Origin: Muribacter muris
GTDB lineage: Bacteria > Pseudomonadota > Gammaproteobacteria > Enterobacterales > Pasteurellaceae
Assembly (NCBI RefSeq): GCF_001038205.1
Contig: NZ_JWIZ01000045.1
Coordinates: forward strand, 1 to 39,684
Direction of reading: 5' to 3'
Length of the DNA stretch: 39,684 nucleotides
Shown in pieces: positions 16,909-25,874 of the stretch. Made by a program: the position numbers and the translations under genes. Each line of letters starts with the position of its first letter. The stretch's first letter is position 1. The notes under the pieces are model-generated. The model saw only the letters and a list, made by a program, of their open reading frames with translations, was not told where the DNA came from and did not search any database.

Positions 16909-19900
16909 TATTCTTCCTCCTCAATGAAATGTTGAATCATTGGTGCAAACCAGTTAAACGTCCGTTGGTGAATGGCTTCCCAGTTTAAATCGGCGGTTTG
17001 CGCAAATACTCGGTCTAAATAAGGACTTTGTATTAACTCTGTCGCCGTTTGACAATAATATGCTGGCGAAGTTTCTGCTGTATAATCTTGAATATAGCGG
17101 CAAATATGTTTTGTGATTGCCCATTTTAATGTGTGGAAACTGGCTAAATAATCTTGAATATATATGTCTAATAATAACGCCGCATTTGCCTTTGAAATCG
17201 GTGTAAAAGTGATTGATTTTACTTCACTATCCTCTAAATAATAAAATTTGAACGTTGAAAACGGAATATCCGAAACAATCATCACTAAATAATAAATCCA
17301 ACAGTGAATAAGATCTTTATCCCTTAATTTCCCAACTCGCCATTGAATAAAATCCTGCCCGAATAATCCCTCAATATTACCAACTAACTTAACCTTATCC
17401 GAAATAATATCGATCTCCGCTTCAATTTCAATGATGTTATTCTGCTCTATCTGATAATTTTTTAATACTTCTTGTAGCATCGAAACAGCTTTCTTTAATT
17501 CTAATTCCGCCATTACACCAAACGCATTTATCGGTAATTTTCCTTTTAAGGTTTCATTTTTAAAAAAATGATCGACTTCATCGGAATGAAGATTAACAAT
17601 CTCATCAAGTAACTGGTAACGTTCTAAATGAGAAAGGCTAAATATTTCCGTTTCATCAATGGATTCATCATAATTTTCAAATTTAACCCCCAGTTGATGA
17701 TGAAAAAAATACTTTAACGGATCTTGGATATAATGAATTAAATCCGTCATATCAATCTCTGATAAAGTCTGTTGTTGATGAATAGCCGTTAAAAACGGTT
17801 TGCTCTGGTGATATTTTTGCTTTATTTCTAGCCATTCTTGGTCATAAGAAATATAATCTGCCTGATAATACTTTTGGCTAAAGACTGTCATCGGATGATT
17901 TATTGGCTGAATATGATTTTCTATCAGGTTTTGATTGATATAATCCATCAATTGAGAAACCAATAAAGAAGGTAATTTTGCATTATTATCCGTTAAAGAC
18001 TGCCCAAGATAGCTCACATAAAAAATAGATTGTGCTGACAGCAACGCTTCAAGGAATAAATAACGATCATCATCTCGCCTTGCTCTATCACCGATAATTG
18101 GTGCATATTGCATTAAATCAAAAGGATTAGGGTTCTGTTGGCGGGGAAACTCTCCCTCATTCATTCCCAATAAACAGACGACTTTAAAAGGAATAGCACG
18201 CATTGGTAATAACGTACAAAAATTCACTTTACCCGATAGGAAATTCAAGTTACTGCGCTGCTCATTTAATTCTGCTTCCATTAGTTGCTGAATAACACCG
18301 ATCTCAATCTCTTCAGTAAAATTCACATTTGAAATATGTTGAATAATATTCTCGACCGCATTATTTAAAGTTAAAATAATATCCAGATTTTCTTCATCTT
18401 CTTGATAAAATAAGGCGATAATTTCCGTAAGTTTACGCTGCCAATTATCTGCGGTTTGCGCTTTTTGAATAAAAGTGAACCAAGCAGTCAGATCATCAAT
18501 AAACTTTGCAAGTTTTCCGGCAATTTCGGCAGATAATCCGTAACTTTCGTTAAATGCAAGCGTATTTTGCCAGCTATTATGCTCTTCTTTTAAACTACTT
18601 CCCAGTAACAAACGATCTAGACCATTTTGCCACGAATTATAATTTAGCCAATCAAAGGATTGCATATTCAACCCGGAACGAATACCGGCATTCCTAATCC
18701 ATTGACGTAATGTCATATATTGTTCATTCGTAATAAGATATTTATTCTGAATAGCTTTGACATTTAATAGATCTAAAATATCTTCCGCAATAAATCGATT
18801 CTCTTTTAAAGATAATAATGTGAAAAAACTTTTTATAATCGGATCAATATAACTTATTTTTTGATCGGATAAACTAAACGGAATAAATCGGCTATCATTT
18901 CGATTATACTCATCTCTTTTTGTATAACGAGAAAAAACAGCTTCAATATAGGGGGCATAGCTATCAATATCCGGCGACATTACAATAATATCTTTAGGCG
19001 ATAAATCGGGATCGGCTTCAAATAAATTTAACAGTTGATTATGCAACACTTCAATTTCCCGCATTTTACTATGACAAGAATGAATTTGTATTGACTTATC
19101 TGATTTATCTAAGCTAAATTGCGATTTCTGTTCAAAATTTAAAATCGCACTTTTTATTTGATTTAAGAGTAGATGGCTATTAGGGTAATCCGTATAAAAA
19201 TCAACGGATTGAATATCTGCCTCAAGCAATAAATTCAGAAATTCCTTACCTTGCTTCCCCCAAGCCGATAATAATTTATTCCCTTGATGTTGATATAAAT
19301 CTGCTAAATCAGATGATGAAAGCTGTTGTTTTAATGCTAATTTCTCAATTAATTTTGCTTCTTGATTATTTCCCCAATAATATTGGCTCGGGTTAGTAAA
19401 AAATAAATGGATATGGCAATATTGACTCAATTTATGCAAGAGTAAAAAATAACTGTTTGGTAATGATGAAATGCCAAAAATAAAAATACGCTTAGGTAAT
19501 TTAAGTTTCTCCTCTGCACTTAAATTATCCAACTTATCAAAATAGCGTTGCTGTAAATAGGCTCGATGGGACGTATTAAACAATATTTCACTGGTTTCAC
19601 TTTTTATCTCATCAATCAATTTAACCCATAGAAAACTCTGCCACTCAATAATAGCAAAAATATCGTTCTCCTCTTTTTTCTTAAAAGAAGGTTTATTTAA
19701 TATAATATCCTTAACGGTATTTAGATTACCCTTTTCCCATTCAATCAGCCATTCGGGGCGATATACGAGATATTGGTCGAATAAATCCGCAATTTTTGTA
19801 CAAAGTTGATATAATTTTAGCTGATCCGCTCCATTCAAATAATGCTTTAAAGGTGCAAAACATTGATTATCTAAATATTGCGGTATTAAACGCATCAAAC

Positions 19901-20180
19901 GCCATAACATTGAATGGAGATCAAAGCTGTTTTCTTTAGGTAATTCCGGAAAAAGTAAGCGGTATTGTTGCCATAGAAACGTGGTCGGATAAGGAAATTG
20001 AAAATGCGCCGCAACACCGAGATCGCTGGAAAGCTGCATCTGTAGCCACTGCGCCATTCCCGTACTCTGTACAAGGATTGTTTCCTGCTCAAACGGATTT
20101 GGGTTAGGGTCATTTCTAATAATATTGACCAGTAAGTCTTTCTGATTTTCTAGCTGATTTGCATAATATACCGTAAACAT
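16908..20180 (-). CDS. recC: Exodeoxyribonuclease V gamma subunit RecC
   Basis: Chi-recognising scaffold subunit of the RecBCD helicase-nuclease. The 1090-residue protein begins MFTVYYANQLENQKDLL and carries the family blocks ILVQSTGMAQWLQMQLS, RIFIFGISSLPNSYFLLLH, DIIVMSPDIDSYAPYIEAVF and the FKVVCLLGMNEGEFPRQQ helicase-like motif. As in all RecC the helicase and nuclease folds are inactive. Length is near the E. coli 1122. AAGGAGAG before the ATG is a strong ribosome site. It follows comQ by 39 bases with no terminator, so it may be co-transcribed with the competence pseudopilins and raised during competence. recB and recD are not in this window. Confidence 0.97.
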   Translation of the reverse strand: MFTVYYANQLENQKDLLVNIIRNDPNPNPFEQETILVQSTGMAQWLQMQLSSDLGVAAHFQFPYPTTFLWQQYRLLFPELPKENSFDLHSMLWRLMRLIPQYLDNQCFAPLKHYLNGADQLKLYQLCTKIADLFDQYLVYRPEWLIEWEKGNLNTVKDIILNKPSFKKKEENDIFAIIEWQSFLWVKLIDEIKSETSEILFNTSHRAYLQQRYFDKLDNLSAEEKLKLPKRIFIFGISSLPNSYFLLLHKLSQYCHIHLFFTNPSQYYWGNNQEAKLIEKLALKQQLSSSDLADLYQHQGNKLLSAWGKQGKEFLNLLLEADIQSVDFYTDYPNSHLLLNQIKSAILNFEQKSQFSLDKSDKSIQIHSCHSKMREIEVLHNQLLNLFEADPDLSPKDIIVMSPDIDSYAPYIEAVFSRYTKRDEYNRNDSRFIPFSLSDQKISYIDPIIKSFFTLLSLKENRFIAEDILDLLNVKAIQNKYLITNEQYMTLRQWIRNAGIRSGLNMQSFDWLNYNSWQNGLDRLLLGSSLKEEHNSWQNTLAFNESYGLSAEIAGKLAKFIDDLTAWFTFIQKAQTADNWQRKLTEIIALFYQEDEENLDIILTLNNAVENIIQHISNVNFTEEIEIGVIQQLMEAELNEQRSNLNFLSGKVNFCTLLPMRAIPFKVVCLLGMNEGEFPRQQNPNPFDLMQYAPIIGDRARRDDDRYLFLEALLSAQSIFYVSYLGQSLTDNNAKLPSLLVSQLMDYINQNLIENHIQPINHPMTVFSQKYYQADYISYDQEWLEIKQKYHQSKPFLTAIHQQQTLSEIDMTDLIHYIQDPLKYFFHHQLGVKFENYDESIDETEIFSLSHLERYQLLDEIVNLHSDEVDHFFKNETLKGKLPINAFGVMAELELKKAVSMLQEVLKNYQIEQNNIIEIEAEIDIISDKVKLVGNIEGLFGQDFIQWRVGKLRDKDLIHCWIYYLVMIVSDIPFSTFKFYYLEDSEVKSITFTPISKANAALLLDIYIQDYLASFHTLKWAITKHICRYIQDYTAETSPAYYCQTATELIQSPYLDRVFAQTADLNWEAIHQRTFNWFAPMIQHFIEEEE

Positions 20181-20219
20181 AGCATCTCTCCTTCCAAGAA
20201 GAGTGCTATTCTACCCTGT

Positions 20220-20519
20220 TTATTTTACTTTTCCGATCACAATCTCACCCAAAGGAAAGCTCACCTTTACCCCCTGTTCCGTACATAGCACACGGAAAGA
20301 AATATTATTTTGGCTAATTTGATTATCGCAAGATACGCCTGCCATTTTCAAAGCGATTTGGTTTTCGGCTATTTGTAATGCCTGCTTTTTTTGAAATAAA
20401 AACAGATTTTGATTCAGTTGCTCGGCTTGCCACTTCATATACATTAGCATAATCAAGCTAAATAGTGCTATTGCCGTCAATAAACTGATAAATGTTTCTG
20501 CCTTAATTAGATTTTTCAT
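20220..20519 (-). CDS. comQ: Minor pseudopilin ComQ (PpdC-like)
   Basis: 99 residues with one N-terminal hydrophobic segment after a short basic leader (MKNLIKAETFISLLTAIALF). Prepilin peptidase would cut after KA, leaving a helix of the type IV pilin class, though the usual Glu5 is displaced. A short C-terminal domain follows with two cysteines (VSCDN and VLCTE), likely a disulfide. It starts 17 bases inside the end of comP. The position just upstream of recC is that of ppdC in E. coli and comQ in Haemophilus, where the operon is needed for DNA uptake. Sequence alone is weakly conserved; the name relies on context. Confidence 0.8.
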   Translation of the reverse strand: MKNLIKAETFISLLTAIALFSLIMLMYMKWQAEQLNQNLFLFQKKQALQIAENQIALKMAGVSCDNQISQNNISFRVLCTEQGVKVSFPLGEIVIGKVK

Positions 20520-21177
20520 TATTTAATATATTCCGAGAATGAGGTAAATATTGCCAATAGGAATATTTTTCCTTCAAATTTTTAATCACCTCACTTTGAT
20601 AAGTAATATAGCGATTTTTACTCTCATTAGGATATGAAGAATATAATACGCCATAAAATTTCGCCCCAAATTTAAGCTCAAAGTAATGATGAGTAATGAT
20701 AATACCGTAAAAATCTTGCTCTAATTTCCCCGATATCGCATCTGTCAATATTACTATCTTTGGCTCATCGATTGAGCTAATAGGTAGATCTGCTAATGAA
20801 CTGACTTTAATTATAGGTACAGAAATGAGATTAAGATAGTCCTCTATATGTTCAAAAGATATGTATTTCTTGGTCGGTTCTTTCTCTAAAAATAGGCTAA
20901 TAAACTCACAGTGGAAATGATAGTTTATATTCCCTAACTTAATTAAAACGGTGTCGTTCTTGATTTCAGCACAACGGGCATTTCGTTGCGAATTACTCTG
21001 ATTGATTTCCTTAATCAATTTGAATTTATCATTCAAGTAATTAAAATATTCATTTTGGTTGATTTTTTCTTGACGGATAAATAATGCTTTATCGGTAAAT
21101 ATAAAGGTCAAAAGTATGCTTATAATGACGAGTGTTACTAATAAACTACTGGCAGGGATTATGGACATTCTTTTCAT
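20503..21177 (-). CDS. comP: Competence pseudopilin-like protein ComP (YgdB-like)
   Basis: 224 residues beginning MKRMSIIPASSLLVTLVIISILLTF: a short basic leader, then one membrane helix without the Glu5 of true pilins, as in YgdB of E. coli. The rest is a soluble domain with two cysteines around residues 69 and 85 (NARCAEIKND, FHCEFIS). The ATG directly follows the comO stop codon, so translation is coupled. The third place in a ppdA-ppdB-ygdB-ppdC type operon upstream of recC identifies it. The exact role in DNA uptake is unknown; probably a minor component of the uptake pseudopilus. Confidence 0.8.
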   Translation of the reverse strand: MKRMSIIPASSLLVTLVIISILLTFIFTDKALFIRQEKINQNEYFNYLNDKFKLIKEINQSNSQRNARCAEIKNDTVLIKLGNINYHFHCEFISLFLEKEPTKKYISFEHIEDYLNLISVPIIKVSSLADLPISSIDEPKIVILTDAISGKLEQDFYGIIITHHYFELKFGAKFYGVLYSSYPNESKNRYITYQSEVIKNLKEKYSYWQYLPHSRNILNNEKSN

Positions 21178-21882
21178 TTATTCTTCCATTGCATTAAAAA
21201 TATAGCTATATGTCGTAGCGCTGTATTGTTTATTACGATCTTTATATGATGAAACCACTATATCAATTTTCAATAAAACTCCTTCTTTTACCCAACTAAA
21301 CTGCAATTTTTCAATATGATATTCCGATAAATCGGAAAGTTTAGACCACTTAAATTTATGGCAATTTTTCAATATTGATAAACATTCATTTTGATAGCAA
21401 CTGCGAATATATTTATCATCATCAAGAATAGTCAGTTTTTTATTTTCCAACTTAAATCCAAAAATTTCTTTGGCAACTGCTTTAGTATTATTACGATTCT
21501 GTAACCGGCACGCATTATTTTTCGATCTTGAGCCAATACACCCATCACCATTTAAATCATACAGAAAAATAAAACATTGTGCATTATTGAGGGAATAGGC
21601 CTGCGTTGGGATAAATAAATTAAAATTATGCGATTTTCTATTTTTGCCTTGATAGCCGATATGTTGAATATGATGCTGTAAATACTCTAATAATTGATGA
21701 GCGTGCCTTTGTAGTTGAAATAACTCACTTTGCGTATTTTGATGAATAAATTGATCAGCATAAAATTTTATTGCAGATAATAAAACAAGTGTGCCTAAAC
21801 TCAATGCAATCAATATTTCAACTAAACTAAATGCTGCATTAAGATTAACGGCATTTGGTACGCTTATTTTTCTGCACCACAT
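21178..21882 (-). CDS. comO: Competence pseudopilin ComO (PpdB-like)
   Basis: 234 residues. After an unusually long leader (MWCRKISVPNAVNLNAA) comes the class III pilin signal AAFSLVEILIALSLGTLVLL, with cleavage expected before Phe and Glu at +5. The C-terminal part has several cysteines (CFIFLYDLNGDGCIG, SCYQNEC) that suggest disulfides. The ATG at 21882 has GGAG about 8 bases upstream inside comN, so the two genes overlap by 38 bases in different frames. It fits PpdB of E. coli and ComO of Haemophilus by position and pilin signal. Expected in the inner membrane/periplasm as a minor pilin of the uptake machine. Confidence 0.85.
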   Translation of the reverse strand: MWCRKISVPNAVNLNAAFSLVEILIALSLGTLVLLSAIKFYADQFIHQNTQSELFQLQRHAHQLLEYLQHHIQHIGYQGKNRKSHNFNLFIPTQAYSLNNAQCFIFLYDLNGDGCIGSRSKNNACRLQNRNNTKAVAKEIFGFKLENKKLTILDDDKYIRSCYQNECLSILKNCHKFKWSKLSDLSEYHIEKLQFSWVKEGVLLKIDIVVSSYKDRNKQYSATTYSYIFNAMEE

Positions 21883-22363
21883 TTATGTCTCCGGCTTCAT
21901 CAAATTGTATGACTTCTTGAGTCTCATTCAGGCTAAGCCCCAAACATTTCTCACCTAACCTTGCCGCATTACCGTCAATATTAAAAAATATCTCCGGATA
22001 TAAACCTTGGCTTTTTAATACAATAGCACTATTTTGACTCTGATAAAGGTGATAATCCGATTGAATATGGCAACTTGGTAAAAATAAGCAATCACAAGCG
22101 GTTTGTTTATCCGATTTTTTTGCAACCGCAATAATACAATATTGATGATTCTGTTTATTTTGTGCAATGGTAACGGAATAGCTTTGCTTACGATATTTAG
22201 CTTTGGTTTGAATATAATAAATAAAAGATCGGATATGTTCGATTTCTTGGTGAAGTAAAATAGTGCTTTGAATACGCAGGAAAATAGGCGAAAGGAAATA
22301 AGCTGAAATAACTATTATCGTTAATACGGCTAATATTTCAATAAAGGTTATTGCTCTTATCAT
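21845..22363 (-). CDS. comN: Competence pseudopilin ComN (PpdA-like)
   Basis: About 172 residues. The N-terminus MIRAITFIEILAVLTIIVIS is a type IV pilin signal: cut after Ala, Glu at +5, then a hydrophobic helix. ATG at 22363 is preferred because AGGGAAG sits just before it and gives a short basic leader; the frame is open five codons further to ATG 22378, which has no ribosome site. Mid-protein cysteines (YCIIAVAKK, TACDCLFLPSC) suggest disulfides. First gene of comN-comO-comP-comQ. A CRP-S site lies about 75-95 bases upstream, so expression should depend on CRP, cAMP and Sxy, as for competence genes in Haemophilus. Confidence 0.87.
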   Translation of the reverse strand: MIRAITFIEILAVLTIIVISAYFLSPIFLRIQSTILLHQEIEHIRSFIYYIQTKAKYRKQSYSVTIAQNKQNHQYCIIAVAKKSDKQTACDCLFLPSCHIQSDYHLYQSQNSAIVLKSQGLYPEIFFNIDGNAARLGEKCLGLSLNETQEVIQFDEAGDINVVQKNKRTKCR

Positions 22364-22438
22364 ATCTTCCCTATTCATCAGATATATTTAGGGAAGATAA
22401 TAGAGAAAAAGATCAATCTGTAAATTGAGATATGTTCA

Positions 22439-22460
22439 TTTTACGATCACGATCGCAAAA
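22439..22460 (-). promoter_or_regulatory. CRP-S competence regulatory site upstream of comN
   Basis: On the minus strand TTTTGCGATCG is followed directly by TGATCGTAAAA, a 22-base near-palindrome. The half sites TGCGA and TCGTA fit CRP-S (TGCGA-N6-TCGCA) rather than normal CRP sites (TGTGA-N6-TCACA), and the flanking T4/A4 runs match too. CRP-S sites need Sxy as well as CRP and define the competence regulon of gamma-proteobacteria. A possible -10, TATTAT, lies where the site centre would be near -61. The site directly abuts the fabA stop codon. Confidence 0.9.
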
Positions 22461-22461
22461 T

Positions 22462-22992
22462 TTAAAATGCGGTTGTATCTTGGAATAGCCCGACTTTCAA
22501 ATCTGTGGCAGTATAGATAATTCGCCCGTCCACTTCGACTTCGCCATCCGCCATTCCCATCACTAATTTGCGGTTAATCACTCGCTTCATATTGATGCGG
22601 TAAATCACTTTTTTCGCCGTCGGCAAAATTTGTCCGGTAAATTTCACTTCGCCGACTCCCAACGCTCGCCCTTTGCCTTTGCCGCCAATCCACCCCAAAT
22701 AAAAGCCGACTAATTGCCACATTGCATCAAGCCCTAAGCAACCTGGCATCACCGGATCGCCGATAAAATGGCAACCGAAAAACGGCAAATTCTGATCAAT
22801 ATCCAACTCGGCTTCAATATAGCCTTTGGCAAATAAGCCTTCAGCCTCTGTAATTTTAGTGATTCTGTCCATCATTAACATTGAAGGCGCAGGGAGCTGG
22901 GGACCTTCTTTACCAAAAAGCTCGCCTCGTCCGGAAGCTAACAGATCTTGGTAATCATACTGCGATTTCACATTCGGTGTACAACTGTTCAT
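22462..22992 (-). CDS. fabA: 3-hydroxydecanoyl-ACP dehydratase/isomerase
   Basis: Introduces the cis double bond of unsaturated fatty acids by dehydrating and isomerising the C10 intermediate. Start at 22992 ([20 protein letters not shown]) with AGGA before it gives 176 residues; the 17 extra residues upstream in frame are not needed. The catalytic pair is His75 ([14 protein letters not shown]) and Asp89 ([12 protein letters not shown]), each offset by five from E. coli His70/Asp84. Other family blocks: [10 protein letters not shown] and [16 protein letters not shown]. It lies downstream of ycbZ as in E. coli, but with a terminator between. Confidence 0.98.
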   Translation of the reverse strand: MNSCTPNVKSQYDYQDLLASGRGELFGKEGPQLPAPSMLMMDRITKITEAEGLFAKGYIEAELDIDQNLPFFGCHFIGDPVMPGCLGLDAMWQLVGFYLGWIGGKGKGRALGVGEVKFTGQILPTAKKVIYRINMKRVINRKLVMGMADGEVEVDGRIIYTATDLKVGLFQDTTAF

Positions 22993-23010
22993 TTTTCCTA
23001 TCCTGTTTTT

Positions 23011-23056
23011 ATTAAAAAAGTCTGTAACACTAAGATAATTCATAGTAACAGACTTT
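23011..23056 (-). terminator. Terminator after ycbZ
   Basis: On the minus strand AAAGTCTGT (complement of 23048-23056) pairs with ACAGACTTT (complement of 23017-23025) across a 22-base loop, followed by further T. It lies 35 bases after the ycbZ stop and before the fabA start. Confidence 0.7.
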
Positions 23057-23091
23057 CAATTTAGCGAACAGTTGTAAGCTGACTTGTCGGA

Positions 23092-24726
23092 TCAGTATAA
23101 TTTTAGCCGTTTGCCGATTTTCTGCCATAACGAACCGCTTGCCACCGTACTTTCGCCCTGCTCAATATATTGATGAATAAGGGTGAAGATCGCCGCTTTG
23201 TCCGTTTGTTGCGGTGCATCTTCCTCGTAAAAATAGTGTTCAAACAGTAGCCAAACCGCCTCAAACACATCGGATACTGTCCAAATATTGAATTGCCCTG
23301 CCTTTACCGCCTCAATCACTTCCGACTTCAAACACAGTTGCGACACACAAACCGCCGGTATAATCACCCCTTGCTCACCCGTTAATCCCCTTTCTTGGCA
23401 GATCCTGAAAAAGCCCTCGATTTTTTGATTCACGCCGCCGACACTTAACACATTCCCAAATTGATCGATCGCCCCCGTTACCGCCAACGATTGTGGTAAC
23501 GGTCGTTTCGATAAGGCACTGATCAACACACAAAAAATCGCTAACGAGGAACTGTCGCCGTCAATCTCACCGTAAGATTGCTCAAAGGCAAGGGAAGCCG
23601 AAAACGGCAACTGTGCCGGCAATTCAAGCAAATTCGCCAAACACGATTGTGCAATTAAAATCCCTTTCGAGTGAATATTACCGCCCAATTCCACTTTTCG
23701 TTCAATATCGTGAATTTCACCTTCACCATACTGCACATTGCAAGTTATCCGTAGCGGTTCACCGAAAGCGTAAGGCACGCCGTCAAATTCGACAACGGAT
23801 AACCCGTTAATCTGCCCGATAATAGCCCCTTGTGTTTCAATATAAATTTGATTTGATAAAATATCTCTAATCGTATAGTCATTAATAATAGCAGATTGTG
23901 CCTCCCAAAATGCCAAATAAGCACTAATATCCATTATATTTTGCTTGTTTTGATAAAAAGCGTGAATATGTTTAATCTGCTTTTTTAATATTGTTGGCAA
24001 AATTGTAATTAACTGTTTATCTTCGCTATCTCGCACAAAATATTTTAATAGTTGATTCAGTACCTGTGGTGAAAAAGGCGGATAACCTAAATCATTACAA
24101 AGTGAGTTAATATAATATCCCCATTTTAAATAATTTTCGTTATTGAGTTTTAAATAACGATTTAATTCGGCATACTGGCTAATTTCAGGTAAATTTTCAT
24201 CATAATTCGCTAAAATAGCCATATCTTCTCGGCTGCCGACTAAAATCAATTTAAACTGCACTGAAATTGCCGGTAACGCCTTAGGAATCGGGTTTAACTG
24301 AATTTGTTCATATTCCCCAAATAATAACGCCTGTTTGAGTTTATCCCATTGTGAAATATCGGTAAGTAATTTATTCAAATTTAAAATCAAAATGCCGTTA
24401 TCGGCTTTTTGTAAAAATCCCTCAACGGTTTCCAGCTTATTTTCTTGTTCTAAATACACACTATAACCAAATAATGTCTTTTCAGTAAAATCCGTTTTTA
24501 CATTAACAGCTAATGTGTGCTGTTTTAAAAAACGTTCTACTTCAAAAAATATATCAGGTAAGGTGTCTGCTTTTAGTAGCAATAAATTGCCGTGATCGTC
24601 CAAGATAAACTGCTTCAGTGCTTGCGCAGCGTTTGTTTGAAAATCAAAGAAACCGACCGCTTGTTGTTGCGCCGAAAACGGGTATTCAACCGTTAAAGAT
24701 TGCCAATCTAAAGGGGAAAGATGCAC
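23092..24726 (-). CDS. ycbZ: Lon-like ATP-dependent protease family protein (YcbZ/LonH)
   Basis: 544 residues. The N-terminal two thirds form a weak AAA-like region with an ILILNLNKLLTD Walker-B-like strand but no clear Walker A, so ATPase activity is doubtful. The C-terminal Lon protease domain begins near residue 300 (GAIIGQINGLSVVEF). The Ser-Lys dyad is Ser392 in GDSSSLA and Lys435 in GGVNQKIEGF, 43 residues apart, as in classical Lon. So peptidase function looks intact. Substrates are unknown. The neighbourhood matP / ycbZ / fabA is the same as in E. coli, with matP divergent. Confidence 0.93.
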   Translation of the reverse strand: MHLSPLDWQSLTVEYPFSAQQQAVGFFDFQTNAAQALKQFILDDHGNLLLLKADTLPDIFFEVERFLKQHTLAVNVKTDFTEKTLFGYSVYLEQENKLETVEGFLQKADNGILILNLNKLLTDISQWDKLKQALLFGEYEQIQLNPIPKALPAISVQFKLILVGSREDMAILANYDENLPEISQYAELNRYLKLNNENYLKWGYYINSLCNDLGYPPFSPQVLNQLLKYFVRDSEDKQLITILPTILKKQIKHIHAFYQNKQNIMDISAYLAFWEAQSAIINDYTIRDILSNQIYIETQGAIIGQINGLSVVEFDGVPYAFGEPLRITCNVQYGEGEIHDIERKVELGGNIHSKGILIAQSCLANLLELPAQLPFSASLAFEQSYGEIDGDSSSLAIFCVLISALSKRPLPQSLAVTGAIDQFGNVLSVGGVNQKIEGFFRICQERGLTGEQGVIIPAVCVSQLCLKSEVIEAVKAGQFNIWTVSDVFEAVWLLFEHYFYEEDAPQQTDKAAIFTLIHQYIEQGESTVASGSLWQKIGKRLKLY

Positions 24727-24802
24727 AAAATAACCTCGTTATAGAAATTTACGCCATTATACGCATAATTACGCTATACTTCACTGGATATTGGGGGACG
24801 AA

Positions 24803-25252
24803 ATGCGCTATCAGAAATTAGACATTCAAGAAGCAAATTGGAAATGGAAGTACCTGCTGAAAAAATATCGAGAAGGCGAGAATGTAACGAAACATCAAGA
24901 AGAGAGCCTAATCGAGCTTAAAATGCAGCTACTCACCACCTTACAACATTCTCCGCAAGAAATTGAACGCTGGATCAAAGCCGAAATGCCAGCGGATCAA
25001 CGCCGCAAAATGCGGCAGTCTATCCGCGCCAGACGCAAACGTTTTTTTAATGCGGAAAAGCAATCAACACGCAAAAAATCCATCGATCTGACCTATGCCA
25101 GTTGGAAGCGTTTATCCGAGTTGGCAGCCGAATTGGAAATGACCCTGTCAGAAACCGTGCTTTATCTGATTGATGAATTGGAAAATAACACCATTTACAC
25201 CGAACAAGTGGGCAAAATAAAAGATAATCTCAAAGCATTGCTTAAAGAGTAA
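24803..25252 (+). CDS. matP: Macrodomain Ter protein MatP
   Basis: DNA-binding protein that organises the replication terminus by binding matS sites and links it to division through ZapB. Start at 24803 (MRYQKLDIQEANWKWKYL) with GGGGGA upstream gives 149 residues; a TTG four codons earlier is also open. The N-terminal WKWKYLLKKYREGE block, the basic RRKMRQSIRARRKRFFNAE region and the ribbon-helix-helix KKSIDLTYASWKRLSELA with LSETVLYLIDELE all match. The C-terminal coiled-coil tail is kept. Its presence hints that this locus may be in or near the terminus region, though gene position alone does not prove that. Confidence 0.97.
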   Translation: MRYQKLDIQEANWKWKYLLKKYREGENVTKHQEESLIELKMQLLTTLQHSPQEIERWIKAEMPADQRRKMRQSIRARRKRFFNAEKQSTRKKSIDLTYASWKRLSELAAELEMTLSETVLYLIDELENNTIYTEQVGKIKDNLKALLKE

Positions 25253-25331
25253 CACGTTGATTTTACGATATATAAAATGTGCATATTATGGTAACATTTC
25301 AGCACATTGAACGATTAAACAGGAAAAGAAA

Positions 25332-25823
25332 ATGCCGTCTTTTGATATTGTATCCGAAATTACATTGCACGAAGTGCGCAACGCCGTTGAAAATGCCAAT
25401 CGGGTATTAAGTACCCGCTACGATTTCCGTGGGGTTGAAGCCACCATCGAATTAAACGAGAAAACCGAGTCGATCAAACTCACCACCGAGTCTGATTTCC
25501 AGTTGGAACAATTAGTGGAAATTTTAATCGGTGCGTGTATCAAACGAGATATTGACCGCACCTCCCTTGATATTCCGACAGACAGTGAGCATCACGGCAA
25601 GCTGTACAGTAAGGACATCAAGCTAAAACAAGGCATTGAAACAGAAATGGCGAAAAAAATCACTAAGTTGATTAAAGAGTCAAAACTGAAAGTGCAAACT
25701 CAAATTCAAGGGCAACAGGTGCGTGTTACCGGCAAATCCCGTGATGATCTGCAAGCGGTCATTCAGTTAGTAAAAAATGCAGAACTTGGGCAGCCGTTCC
25801 AATTTAACAATTTCCGTGACTAA
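25332..25823 (+). CDS. yajQ: YajQ family nucleotide-binding protein
   Basis: 163-residue soluble protein, [21 protein letters not shown] to the ending [11 protein letters not shown]. It has the two RNP-like ferredoxin folds of YajQ; characteristic blocks are [47 protein letters not shown] and [19 protein letters not shown]. Family members bind RNA/nucleotides, and some in Xanthomonas and Pseudomonas bind cyclic di-GMP and act in regulation. In the Pasteurellaceae its partner is unknown. AGGAAAAG precedes the ATG. It stands alone between matP and a lipoprotein gene. Confidence 0.95.
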   Translation: MPSFDIVSEITLHEVRNAVENANRVLSTRYDFRGVEATIELNEKTESIKLTTESDFQLEQLVEILIGACIKRDIDRTSLDIPTDSEHHGKLYSKDIKLKQGIETEMAKKITKLIKESKLKVQTQIQGQQVRVTGKSRDDLQAVIQLVKNAELGQPFQFNNFRD

Positions 25824-25874
25824 CTCGCCGTGCCTGATGCGTAAGCAAAGGCACATTTTAATAGGAGGTATTTT

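Noticed and set aside
24803-25252. matS sites near matP
   Set aside because: I did not find a GTGAC-N3-GTCAC match by eye near matP, so location in the Ter region is not claimed; a motif scan of the full genome would decide.
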